From JAHBNG01 sp039028975 (GTDB lineage Bacteria; Chloroflexota; Anaerolineae; Caldilineales; Caldilineaceae), in NCBI GenBank assembly GCA_039028975.1, contig JBCCHB010000007.1, forward strand, positions 62,001 through 126,000: a stretch of 64,000 nt of DNA, in the 5' to 3' direction. Every line of letters begins with the position of its first letter. Position 1 is the stretch's first letter. The position numbers and the translations under genes are program-made. This document shows positions 9,099 to 17,502 of the stretch, piece by piece. The notes below the pieces were generated by a model, which was not told the DNA's origin, ran no database searches, and saw only the letters and a program-made list of their open reading frames with translations.

Positions 9099-10111
9099 CA
9101 AGCAACAGATATAACGTCAGACCATTTAACCCAACGGACGAAGAATATCAAGCGATTGTTGATGTTTACAACGCAGATTGGCCAGACGATCCAGCCACGG
9201 TTTCCACTTGGCAACACGAAGATGCAAATCGGGACAAACGCTATCTTTTTCTGCGCTATGTGGTGGAAGTAAATAACAAGATAGTCGTGGAGGGTTGCTA
9301 TGGCGAAGACGACTGGTCCTACGTTCCAGGCAAGTACTTCTTTGCTTATTCGCTGCATCCCGACCATCATGGTGCGCCGATTCAGCAAACCATTTACGAG
9401 TACGTCATGGAACAGTTGGCAACCCGTGAGCCAGCTCCTACATCGATTTGGGGATATTCCCGAGAGGATAAACCCGTGCGAAACGATTTTTTGCTCGCAA
9501 CTGGTTTCACCCTGGCCATGCGCGAGCCGCGCTCTATCCTCGATGTGACCTCGTTTGACCACAGTCGCTTTGATGGCGCAGAGGAGAAGGCGCACAATAG
9601 GGGGTTGGAGCTAATGTCGTTGGCTGACTATCAAGCGCTCGATACTGATTGGCAACGTAAATATTGGGAAGGGTGCAGCGAGATTGAACGGGATGTCCCA
9701 TCGACCGACCCAGTAACGCCCTCACCATTCGAAGAATTTATCAAGAGTTTTGGGCATCCTCATTTTCGGGCAGACGCCCATTTTATCGTTGTCGATAAAC
9801 ATAGCAGCGATGATATAACGGATTGGGAAATCGTCGGTTTAAGTCAAATCAGTGTCGATCCCAACATTCAGGACAAGGTTCACACCTGGCTAACTGGTGT
9901 GCGGCGTGCCTATCGTCGATTAGGGTTGGCAACGGCGCTGAAGTTGCGAGCGATAAGATTCGTGCAAACTCATGGTGCACGCTACATCGAAACAGGTAAC
10001 GAAGAGAACAACCCTATGTATAACATCAATATGACGCTGGGCTTTGAACCGCAGCCAGCTTGGCTGGAGTTTCAAAAGCCGCTCTCCAACCAGCAACTTT
10101 CCAACCAGTAA
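9095..10111 (+). CDS. Double-GNAT acetyltransferase, paralogue 1 of 6
   Basis: A 338-residue protein with two GNAT-like halves. The C-terminal half has an intact acetyl-CoA loop (AYRRLGLATALKLRAI) and the family signature TGNEENNPMYNINMTLGF. In the N-terminal half (NADWPDDPATVSTW, then LHPDHHGAPIQQ) the glycine-rich loop is not conserved, so it is probably a structural or substrate-binding half, as in mycothiol-synthase-like double-GNAT enzymes. Coupled to the upstream GNAT by an ATGA overlap and followed 14 nt later by a phosphotransferase gene. Paralogues lie at 13335, 19213, 34561, 36937 and 39646. Confidence 0.83.
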   Translation: MTSNRYNVRPFNPTDEEYQAIVDVYNADWPDDPATVSTWQHEDANRDKRYLFLRYVVEVNNKIVVEGCYGEDDWSYVPGKYFFAYSLHPDHHGAPIQQTIYEYVMEQLATREPAPTSIWGYSREDKPVRNDFLLATGFTLAMREPRSILDVTSFDHSRFDGAEEKAHNRGLELMSLADYQALDTDWQRKYWEGCSEIERDVPSTDPVTPSPFEEFIKSFGHPHFRADAHFIVVDKHSSDDITDWEIVGLSQISVDPNIQDKVHTWLTGVRRAYRRLGLATALKLRAIRFVQTHGARYIETGNEENNPMYNINMTLGFEPQPAWLEFQKPLSNQQLSNQ

Positions 10112-10125
10112 TCAAGAGAAGCAAT

Positions 10126-11163
10126 ATGAAGCCATTCGAAACCCTAACCAAAAGAGGCCAACTGAGTCGATTGAAGCAGCTTGGCCTTAACGCACTGAAG
10201 GCTTACGAGATCGATGAACCGCACTTTACACCACTACGTCACGAAGACAACACCACCTTTCGCCTCCAGACCGATCGCGGGGAACAGTATGTATTGCGCA
10301 TCCATCGCCACCCCAAGAAGACGTCGGAGATGGTGCGCTCCGAGATGATGTGGCTGGATGCCTTACACCAAGAAGACGGATTGATTGTCCCCGAACCTTT
10401 GCCAACGCGTGATGGTGATTTGTTAACCTCTGCCAGCGCTGACGGCGTCCCCGAATCGCGCGTCTGCGTCCTCTTTCGGTGGGTGCCTGGGCGCTTTTTT
10501 GATGACAGCCTGCGACCTGTTCATCTTACCAGGGTGGGCGCGTTCATGGCGCGTCTGCAGCAATTTGGTGCCACTTTCGACCCACCAGAAGGGTTTGTGC
10601 GTGGGCGGCTCGATCATCTCTGCGGAAAACCTGATGGCATCAGCGACTCCCTGGCACGCCAGCAGGTAGACAACCCGGAAGACGAAGCCGTGGCTATCCA
10701 GTTGGTGAGTGACGTCTTTTCACCCGAGGAGGGGGCGTTGATCAGCGCCTATATCGAGCAGGTGCGGGCGGCGCAGCGTTCAATCGGATATGGAGCCGAC
10801 GTCTTTGGGCTGATCCATGGTGATTTGCACCAGGAGAATTACCTTTTCCATCAGGGGCAAGTCCGGGCCATCGATTTTGACGACTGCGGATATGGCCACT
10901 ACCTGTATGATATGGCCGTGACGCTCAACAACGTCCATTGGCGTGATGATGCACCTGAACTGCGCCAGGCATTTTTAGATGGTTATCGGTCGGTTCGCCC
11001 TCTGTCGGCAGAACATGAAGCCCATCTGGATTTACTTATTTACTTACGCGAGATTCAAATTATGCTCTGGGAGATCGAAATGCGCAATCATCCAGCATTC
11101 CGAGACACGTGGGAGTCGGATGCGAAAGAAGTTCTGGATGATGTCCGGAAACTTGTTGCGTAA
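10126..11163 (+). CDS. Aminoglycoside phosphotransferase-family kinase
   Basis: A 345-residue APH/choline-kinase-fold protein. The N-lobe has YVLRIHR, with a Lys/Arg pair in the nucleotide-contacting strand. The catalytic loop is HGDLHQENYLF (His231, Asp233, Asn238) and the metal-binding motif is IDFDDCGYGHYLYDMA (Asp250). These residues fit an active small-molecule kinase. ATG 10126 has AGAGAAG upstream, while an earlier in-frame ATG at 10060 would overlap the preceding gene. Substrates of this family include aminoglycosides, homoserine, choline and other alcohols or amines; which one applies here cannot be told. Confidence 0.82.
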   Translation: MKPFETLTKRGQLSRLKQLGLNALKAYEIDEPHFTPLRHEDNTTFRLQTDRGEQYVLRIHRHPKKTSEMVRSEMMWLDALHQEDGLIVPEPLPTRDGDLLTSASADGVPESRVCVLFRWVPGRFFDDSLRPVHLTRVGAFMARLQQFGATFDPPEGFVRGRLDHLCGKPDGISDSLARQQVDNPEDEAVAIQLVSDVFSPEEGALISAYIEQVRAAQRSIGYGADVFGLIHGDLHQENYLFHQGQVRAIDFDDCGYGHYLYDMAVTLNNVHWRDDAPELRQAFLDGYRSVRPLSAEHEAHLDLLIYLREIQIMLWEIEMRNHPAFRDTWESDAKEVLDDVRKLVA

Positions 11164-11184
11164 TTATGTAAAAGAGGTAACGTA

Positions 11185-13290
11185 ATGAGAGTATATCACT
11201 CTATTCTTATGATTTCCGCATGCATAATCTTCGGTTTTGGTCTCGTTGCCAAAGCAGCAAGCCCCATGTCTGCTGCCCAAGGAGAGCCGCCACAGCCAAC
11301 CGGACTCGCGATTTTGCATCGTAGCGGTCAAACATTCATCACTTGGACAGAAAGGGACGACCTAAGTGGTGAAATGTATCGTATCTATCGACACGATCAG
11401 CCCGTTACTGGGGCAAACCTAGGAGAGGCAGCGCAGCTTTACGAGGTTTCGGAAGGCTCAGCTCGTTTCTTTGCCAATCGATACAGATCGCCAGAAGGTA
11501 TCTGGCAGCCGCGCTATGTAGACCGTTTTGTAATTGAACCCGATGGCCCGCAAATCGGTGACAATAGAGGGCTTTTGGTCTGGACGCTGGCACCCCAGGA
11601 CTTTGACAGCGGAGCTAGCGGTTCCAGCTACTATGCTGTTACCACTGTCGAGAATGGGTCGGAAAACCGTACTGACTTTACGCCCCCTAATGCTTTCGGC
11701 AATACTTCAGGGGAAGTTGCTGAACAGGTTGCTGACCCACAGCCTATTCGCCTGTCCAGCGATATCGGCGCTGGGGGCCACGCCTACATCCAATATATGG
11801 ACCTACGTCGTTGGAACCCCACCTTTCATGCCCCCAACTGGACCAATGAGCACTATGGGCTGGACCCGACTACACCTGCGGTAGCCAACGCACTCCAATA
11901 TGCCTACGACTATGTGGTTTACGAACCATCAGCTGAGTCGTGTGAAGGCACGATTCCTGAGGAGCTTCCGCTCTTTGTTTCCTTGCACGGTTGGACTGGG
12001 AACAACTACCCCCCGTTTACAGAAAATCCTGATGCTTTATGGTGTTCATACGCCATTTACCCCTATGACATAAGTGAGACATGGTATTTTGGCTTTGCCC
12101 AAAACAACGACTATCGTCCGGGGACAGCTCCTGAGGAGGGTGATACCATTATCAACTATACCGAACAGCGGATTTTACGTATGATCTATGATCTGGTCCG
12201 TAATCCACCCGGTCCCGCAATTGACCGAACACGTGTTTACCTCTTTGGTCACTCTATGGGCGGCAGCGGCACACTCGCATTCACTACTCGCTATGCTAAT
12301 GTCTTTGCCGCATCCTATGCCAGCCAACCCATGACCAACTATCGCACCTCTAGTGATGATGGCGGTAGTAACTTTGAGGAGGATATCGCGCCCAAGTGGG
12401 GGAGTTCGGAGGACAATTTGCCGATTCTAATCGATGCACCCAATGGCTGGTCTAGTCACCTTCAACCATACAACAGTACAGGCGTTTGGGACTGGCAAAA
12501 CCATCAGCAGAACCTACGGTTGCGTCAGGCCGATGAGATGGTGCCTTTTGGCGTTGCCCACGGCCGGCTAGATACCATCATTCATTGGTCCAACCAAGCC
12601 CAACCAGCCTATGCCGCCTTTAACGCAAGTCGAAAGGGCTGGGGTGGCGTCGTAGTCAATGCCAATCACAGATGGCTTGGTTTTCAGGGGTTACCGCCTA
12701 ACTTGCAGCTTGACGAGTTAGCAACTCCCTTCGCTGGTTTCCAGGTTATTCTAAATGAGAGCATTCCTGGCTTAAGCAACGCCAGCAACGATTCTGATTT
12801 GCCGCCTGAGAGGGCGGGAGGCTACAACCAAACGATCCGCTGGTCTGCTTCTTGGGATGAGTGGGATGGTGCGCCCGTAGATCTGCCAAACCGCTGGCAG
12901 ATCAGTCTCTGCTCTGTTGACGCAGCGAAGGGTAATTGTGGAAGCGGGACCCCGCAGACGGTCGATGTGACACCCCGTCGACTGCAAAATTTTGTGGTCC
13001 AGCCAGGGGCCAACTACACCTGGGTCAATCGTAACGTTGCGGATGATAGCCAAGTGGCCAGCGGTATGGTCACTGCAGATGAAGACGGGGTCGTTACAGT
13101 ACTAGGGGTTGCGGTCTCACCCATGGGGAATCGACTTATCCTAAAACCTGTGGATGCACCCCAATCCACGTCAACATCAAATCCGATAGCCAATCCAACA
13201 CTTAATCCTGAGCCAACGTCCACCAACCAGCCTACGGTTAGGCCCACAACCCAGCCATTCGATTTCTGCTCAGCTTATCATAATAGTTAG
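11185..13290 (+). CDS. Secreted esterase/depolymerase-like alpha/beta hydrolase
   Basis: A 701-residue protein with an N-terminal signal peptide (about residues 1-25: basic start, hydrophobic core, AKAAS). A fibronectin-III-like segment follows (PTGLAILHRSGQTFITW). The catalytic region has GHSMGGSGT with Ser357, then GRLDTIIHW and NANHRWLGF supplying likely acid and His. This resembles secreted polyhydroxyalkanoate-depolymerase or feruloyl-esterase types. The C-terminus is a Pro/Thr/Asn linker ending in DFCSAYHNS, without a recognisable anchor domain, so the end may be truncated. AGAGG precedes the ATG. It lies 21 nt after the kinase gene. Confidence 0.72.
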   Translation: MRVYHSILMISACIIFGFGLVAKAASPMSAAQGEPPQPTGLAILHRSGQTFITWTERDDLSGEMYRIYRHDQPVTGANLGEAAQLYEVSEGSARFFANRYRSPEGIWQPRYVDRFVIEPDGPQIGDNRGLLVWTLAPQDFDSGASGSSYYAVTTVENGSENRTDFTPPNAFGNTSGEVAEQVADPQPIRLSSDIGAGGHAYIQYMDLRRWNPTFHAPNWTNEHYGLDPTTPAVANALQYAYDYVVYEPSAESCEGTIPEELPLFVSLHGWTGNNYPPFTENPDALWCSYAIYPYDISETWYFGFAQNNDYRPGTAPEEGDTIINYTEQRILRMIYDLVRNPPGPAIDRTRVYLFGHSMGGSGTLAFTTRYANVFAASYASQPMTNYRTSSDDGGSNFEEDIAPKWGSSEDNLPILIDAPNGWSSHLQPYNSTGVWDWQNHQQNLRLRQADEMVPFGVAHGRLDTIIHWSNQAQPAYAAFNASRKGWGGVVVNANHRWLGFQGLPPNLQLDELATPFAGFQVILNESIPGLSNASNDSDLPPERAGGYNQTIRWSASWDEWDGAPVDLPNRWQISLCSVDAAKGNCGSGTPQTVDVTPRRLQNFVVQPGANYTWVNRNVADDSQVASGMVTADEDGVVTVLGVAVSPMGNRLILKPVDAPQSTSTSNPIANPTLNPEPTSTNQPTVRPTTQPFDFCSAYHNS

Positions 13291-13334
13291 AAGAGTGGAT
13301 TTATCTATCGTTCATACCACTAAGAGCTTACAAA

Positions 13335-14312
13335 ATGACAAATTTAACAATTCGACCCTTTGAACCAACTGATGAAGAATATAAATCCGTGGTTGCGTTG
13401 GTTAATGCTGAATGGCCAGACGACCCAGCTTCGGTAGAGATTTGGAAGCATAACGATAACATCCGCAACCCAAACTATCATCATGAGCGCTTTGTGGGCG
13501 AGGTGGGCGATGGCAGCGGAAGCATGAAGATCGTTGCCGTCGGCGCGGTTTGGGAATCCATCTGGACCAATAAGCCAGGCAAATACAACTTCGATCTTGA
13601 TGTTACGCAGGGCTATAGAGAGCAGGGATTGGATACACCTTTCTACCAACATCTGGCTGACTCTCTGGCGGATCGCAACCCAACTGAACTAAAGACTTGG
13701 ACTCGTGAAGACAAGACCCTCCACATCGATTTTTTGAAAAAGATGGGCTTTGAGCAGACCCTGCGCGAACCTGACTCTCAACTTGATGTGCCAGCCTTTG
13801 ACTTTACGCCGTTTGCCGGTGCGCAGGAGAAAGTTGCTGCCTCTGGCATTGAGATACTCACCTTGTCCGAGTTACAGGAGAGGGATGCGAACTGGATGCA
13901 GAAACTCTATGATCTAGAAATTGCTGTTGAGCAGGATGTGCCAGATACAGACGATTTAACACCTGCAGGGCTCGAAGAATATGCCAAAAACTTCAAGCGC
14001 CCTCACATCCGACCAGACGCATGGTTCATTGCCGTAGATGGTATGGAGTACGTCGGATTGAGCAATCTGTGGCCCAACACTGTCCTCAAAGATAAGCTAG
14101 GCGTGGGCATTACGGGCGTCCTGCGCAGCCACCGCCGTCGCGGTATTGCTACCGCGCTCAAGCTCAGAACCATCGAGTTTGCTCAGGAGTACGGAGCCAA
14201 GATTATCGAAACCGGCAATGAAGAGAACAATCCCATGTACGACTTGAATATGAAGCTGGGCTTCAAGCCAACGCCCGCTTATCTGACGTTTGAAAAATGC
14301 TGTAGAAGCTAG
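13335..14312 (+). CDS. Double-GNAT acetyltransferase, paralogue 2 of 6
   Basis: A 325-residue member of the double-GNAT family. The C-terminal half shows SHRRRGIATALKLRTI and TGNEENNPMYDLNMKLGF, so its acetyl-CoA site looks intact. The N-terminal half keeps the NAEWPDDPASVEIWKH opening and has a partly preserved loop (REQGLDTP). Its stop overlaps by 4 nt, tail to tail, the stop of the minus-strand ATPase gene, so transcription from the two sides converges here without an intergenic terminator. Substrate unknown. Confidence 0.83.
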   Translation: MTNLTIRPFEPTDEEYKSVVALVNAEWPDDPASVEIWKHNDNIRNPNYHHERFVGEVGDGSGSMKIVAVGAVWESIWTNKPGKYNFDLDVTQGYREQGLDTPFYQHLADSLADRNPTELKTWTREDKTLHIDFLKKMGFEQTLREPDSQLDVPAFDFTPFAGAQEKVAASGIEILTLSELQERDANWMQKLYDLEIAVEQDVPDTDDLTPAGLEEYAKNFKRPHIRPDAWFIAVDGMEYVGLSNLWPNTVLKDKLGVGITGVLRSHRRRGIATALKLRTIEFAQEYGAKIIETGNEENNPMYDLNMKLGFKPTPAYLTFEKCCRS

Positions 14313-15511
14313 TCCAATATCAGATCAGCGATGTTCAAACCATTGTCGATCAACACATCATCTGACCATTTTGTGCGCCCTTTTGTATTGCAGAGAATGA
14401 CTCTCTCTAGGAGAGCACCTTCTCCGTAGTATTGATGAAGATGATGAAAACCTCTGGTATCTTTCTGAGAGGGCCGTTCTTTCAGCTTACTTTCCATAGC
14501 AATGAGTGAAGTGCCTTTTTCAATCACAAAGTCAACTTCATGGCCATCTTGCGTCCGCCAGTACCAAAACGAAGGATTGATAATGCCGTGATTTAGGAAC
14601 GCCTTGTGAATTTGGGAAAAACAGTATGTCTCCCAGACGGCACCTGCCAGCGGAGACTGGATAAGCACTTCCCAGCGATTTATGCCAAGCAGATGGAGTA
14701 GGAGCCCGGTGTCCGTGAAATAGATTTTAGGTGATTTGACCAATCGCTGACCGATGTTGCGATAGTAAGGTTCTAATAAGTAAATGAGATTAGATGCTTG
14801 CACAATCGAAATCCAAGACTTGATGGTATTCGGTGCAACGCCCACGTCTCGTGCAATATCCGCATAGGACAATACTTGAGATGTGCGTATGGCAAGGGCA
14901 CGGATAAAGCGACTAAAATCACGCAGATTTTGCACATTGACTGTATTCCGAACATCTCGCTCAAGATAGGTCGAGATATACGACGGAAACCAGTTGCGCG
15001 GCGTCAGATTCTCTTGGGAATATAAGACTGGATAGCCGCCACGAAGAACGAAGTCAGTCAGTTCAAAGTCAGTAGATGCTTGTTGAACTTCAGAAGCAGA
15101 CAATGTTGGTAGCGACAGAATCCCAGCCCGGCCAGCTAGGCTTTCACTTACGTTTTTCATCAGATCAAAACTTTGGGAGCCAGTAAGGAGATATTGGCAA
15201 GCTTGGGGTGTTAGGCTTTTGGAAGAGCGATTTTCTTGATCGACAACCAACTTAATGTAGCGAAAGATGGAAGGCGCATATTGAACCTCGTCAATGATGA
15301 GTGGCTTTGTATAGCTATCCAAAAACTCACGCGGCGCGTATTCTGCCCGATCTGCTTCAAAGGGATCATCAAGCGAAACGTAGTCAAAATCGGGGAAGAG
15401 GTGCTGAAACAGACTCGTCTTTCCTGTTTGGCGAGCACCAGTTAAGATGAGTACGGAGAATTGCTGAATGTATTCCCGAATCAATTTTTCGATATTTCGA
15501 TTTATCCACAT
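14309..15511 (-). CDS. AAA-type ATP-binding protein with DUF4143-like C-terminus
   Basis: A 400-residue protein with Walker A GARQTGKTS (Lys31) and an early Walker B-like LIIDEVQYAPSIFRYI. Next comes a winged-helix-like segment (YADIARDVGVAPNTIKSWI) and a C-terminal part with EVDFVIEKGTSLIAMESKL, the nuclease-like D-x(n)-E-x-K arrangement typical of DUF4143 proteins. Such proteins are widespread, patchily distributed and of unknown function; toxin-antitoxin-like or defence roles have been suggested for relatives. The ATG at 15511 was chosen over a TTG five codons earlier. A promoter-like TTGACA with an overlapping palindrome lies directly upstream. Confidence 0.83.
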   Translation of the reverse strand: MWINRNIEKLIREYIQQFSVLILTGARQTGKTSLFQHLFPDFDYVSLDDPFEADRAEYAPREFLDSYTKPLIIDEVQYAPSIFRYIKLVVDQENRSSKSLTPQACQYLLTGSQSFDLMKNVSESLAGRAGILSLPTLSASEVQQASTDFELTDFVLRGGYPVLYSQENLTPRNWFPSYISTYLERDVRNTVNVQNLRDFSRFIRALAIRTSQVLSYADIARDVGVAPNTIKSWISIVQASNLIYLLEPYYRNIGQRLVKSPKIYFTDTGLLLHLLGINRWEVLIQSPLAGAVWETYCFSQIHKAFLNHGIINPSFWYWRTQDGHEVDFVIEKGTSLIAMESKLKERPSQKDTRGFHHLHQYYGEGALLERVILCNTKGRTKWSDDVLIDNGLNIADLILD

Positions 15512-15516
15512 ATTGA

Positions 15517-15546
15517 AATTGTGCAATTAAATTGCAGAATTGTCAA
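15517..15546 (-). promoter_or_regulatory. Promoter-like TTGACA motif with palindrome, upstream of the ATPase gene
   Basis: On the minus strand, TTGACA (15541-15546) is followed by ATTCTGCAATTTAATTGCA, a near-perfect palindrome in the place where spacer and -10 would lie, and then CAATTT close to the start codon. Almost the same string occurs at 16581-16615, upstream of the next minus-strand gene. A palindrome inside a promoter suggests repressor control. The -10 box is poor and the transcript leader would be very short. Confidence 0.45.
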
Positions 15547-15564
15547 AATTTGCTTGAGAAAACA

Positions 15565-16401
15565 TCAGGGCTTCTGAGCCGTAATACCAAATGCCCGAGG
15601 CTGGGGGCGTATTTGGACAAAACCAACATCAGCAATACGTGCCAAGACGCCTTTCGTGGTGTTGCGACCGCTTTTGCTTTCGGGATTGCCTATGTAATGG
15701 AATAGTGTGCTCTTGGGACGCAGAACCCTCAATAGTTCGGCATAAAAATCGGCGGAGTAGAGATGACCAGCCATGCTAAACATGGGTGGATCGTGGATAA
15801 TCACATCAAAGGAATCATTGTCCAAGGTTTCCACAACGTCGAACGAATCACCGATTTCTTGGGTGATCTTGGGGTCATCAAATAGAGGTTGGGACCACGG
15901 ATTTTGACGGCAGATTTCGAGAGCCACAGAATCAAGTTCAATGGTGGTGACAGATGTGGCAGTTTGTGCCGCGGCAATCGCGGTGTAGCCCAAGCCCGTC
16001 GCAGTATCCAGAACGGTGCCTTTGATTTTTCCTGCGGCACGTATCTTCTCTTTGGTGTCAAGTTGGGGCGTTGTGTCCTTGATGCGATGCATGGGAATGG
16101 CAGAAATAAGCATGGTCGGCGCTGCATCTTGGACAATACGACGCTTGCCTTTTTTGGCTGGTTTGCGCTTTGGAGCAGATGGTTTTTCGACTGGCATCAG
16201 CGAATAGAGGCGATTGAATTCTTCGGAAAATGCCTGAATTTTTTCGATATCGCCGTCGGTTGTTACCGTGAAACAGGCATTCTCATTTTGGGTGATCTGT
16301 TGAACAGTCTGCCAGTCTAGAATGGTTTGATCGGACAATGTAACCCCTGATGCGTTCATGGCGACCTCGGTTTGGGTCTGACCTAGATCGAGGGAGAGCA
16401 A
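15565..16401 (-). CDS. COG2521-like SAM-dependent methyltransferase (start uncertain)
   Basis: A 278-residue reading from TTG 16401. It contains motif I GTVLDTATGLGYTAIAAA, ELDSVALEICRQNPWS, then HDPPMFSMAGHLYSADFYAELLRVLRP and FHYIGNPES. The DPP-(M/R)-FS-AG-LYS string is characteristic of a small family first described from archaea (COG2521). The internal segment PKRKPAKKGKRR is strongly basic. Sensible protein sequence continues upstream of the TTG (ISANAVLDAFNAGAAYT) to about 16506, but no ATG or GTG is found there, so the true start is either a rare codon such as CTG at 16434 or has been lost. Function unknown. Confidence 0.65.
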   Translation of the reverse strand: MLSLDLGQTQTEVAMNASGVTLSDQTILDWQTVQQITQNENACFTVTTDGDIEKIQAFSEEFNRLYSLMPVEKPSAPKRKPAKKGKRRIVQDAAPTMLISAIPMHRIKDTTPQLDTKEKIRAAGKIKGTVLDTATGLGYTAIAAAQTATSVTTIELDSVALEICRQNPWSQPLFDDPKITQEIGDSFDVVETLDNDSFDVIIHDPPMFSMAGHLYSADFYAELLRVLRPKSTLFHYIGNPESKSGRNTTKGVLARIADVGFVQIRPQPRAFGITAQKP

Positions 16402-16580
16402 TGTGTAGGCTGCGCCTGCGTTAAATGCATCCAGAACGGCATTGGCCGATATGTATGAGAGGATCGTGGTGGATTCCGTTTTTTTTGACTGAGCTCTAGA
16501 AAAAGATTACATAGGCCCGGAACACCCCGTCCGATGGGTGAGACGCCTGAGGAGCGGAATATCCTTATCTTAAACACTAA

Positions 16581-16615
16581 ATGAAAATGATGCAATCGAA
16601 TTGTAGAATTGTCAA
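16581..16615 (-). promoter_or_regulatory. Second copy of the TTGACA-palindrome promoter motif
   Basis: Minus strand: TTGACA (16610-16615), ATTCTACAATTCGATTGCA, then TCATTTTCATT. Matches the motif at 15517-15546 at nearly every position. It lies about 180-210 nt upstream of the methyltransferase start, which fits either a long leader or a lost original start codon. Confidence 0.45.
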
Positions 16616-16670
16616 GTGATGCGATGTCATCAAATCCAAATCACTTTCTGTACATTGTGCAAGAAAATTG

Positions 16671-16764
16671 CGAATGGTGAATTGTCAACGGTGAATGGTG
16701 AATGAAGGTGCGTCGGAGGCAAAACCGTTCACCATTAATAATTTGCCATTTACCATTCTTAATT
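16671..16764. repeat. Palindromic repeat R3, copy 1
   Basis: Left arm built of AATGGTGAA and ACGGTGAA units, right arm of TTCACCATT and TTACCATT units, so the element folds back on itself. A second, better preserved copy lies at 33893-33998. Non-coding. Confidence 0.65.
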
Positions 16765-16824
16765 CTGACTTGTTCGGGTTAGGGCTATACCCGAATAATT
16801 TGAACGACCTTGGATTTACAAAAT

Positions 16825-17454
16825 ATGTCTACACAGATCCAGATTCGCTCCTATCAGCCTACTGATTTACCAGGAATCAATGAACTTGAAGCACGGGTCA
16901 AGCCATATCGCCCAGAAGATCAAGCTCAAGTCGAGGCCATGTTTGCCCGCGCAAAAGAGGCAGAACGTCTAAATGATCCCTGCTGGATGGCACCGCCACC
17001 CTATCATGGACCTGCTGCGCCAGAGACGTATGCTGCCTTCTGGGTTGCGAATCAGCATGAATCTGAAACAGGGGCAGCGATCGTTGGGACAGCGGCGGTT
17101 CAGTGTTTTCAAGCCGGAGAAGAGATGGCAGCCACTCATCCGCTGGCTCACAAATGGGATGGACGAGGTGGTCTCCTTGAGATGCGTCGTATCCGGGTTT
17201 CTCCAGAAGTTCGCGGACAGGGCATTGGGAGACGCCTATGCCAAGTGGCAGTCGAGTGGGCGAAGGAGAATAGATTTAGTCTCTTTGTCGTCAATTCGAC
17301 AACGCCCCAAACTCCGGCATTGCAACTTTATCGAAGTCTGGGATTTCAGGACGTAGGCATATCATTCATTGGCAAGTATGCGTTGCAGTGGTTGGCGTTG
17401 GATCTTGGACCGACTGGCACCCGTGATAAATTAACTCAGCAAACTGAGACATAA
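16825..17454 (+). CDS. GNAT family N-acetyltransferase
   Basis: A 209-residue GNAT protein. Motif A is RRIRVSPEVRGQGIGRRLCQVAVEW, with a textbook RGQGIG loop, and the end has FVVNSTTPQTPALQLYRSLGFQDVG, the usual strand and helix of motif B. An insert of ~40 residues, rich in Pro, Trp and acidic residues (MAPPPYHGPAAPETYAAFWV), sits between the first helix and the core sheet. ATG 16825 was preferred to a TTG at 16810. It stands alone, 48 nt before the aldo/keto reductase gene and after a repeat-rich gap. Confidence 0.83.
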   Translation: MSTQIQIRSYQPTDLPGINELEARVKPYRPEDQAQVEAMFARAKEAERLNDPCWMAPPPYHGPAAPETYAAFWVANQHESETGAAIVGTAAVQCFQAGEEMAATHPLAHKWDGRGGLLEMRRIRVSPEVRGQGIGRRLCQVAVEWAKENRFSLFVVNSTTPQTPALQLYRSLGFQDVGISFIGKYALQWLALDLGPTGTRDKLTQQTET

Positions 17455-17502
17455 GACGTTAATTTATACAGCGCCTGGGTATAAAGAGTAAAGGAGCCAT
17501 TT

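Larger units (their letters stand above)
16511..16824. other. Intergenic region with repeats and promoter-like motif
   Basis: No credible gene is seen in these ~310 bases. They hold a second copy of the TTGACA-palindrome motif (16581-16615), a degenerate third copy (16651-16688) and an R3 palindromic repeat (16671-16764), followed by a short hairpin-like GGGTTAGGGCTATACCC stretch before the next plus-strand gene. Confidence 0.6.
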
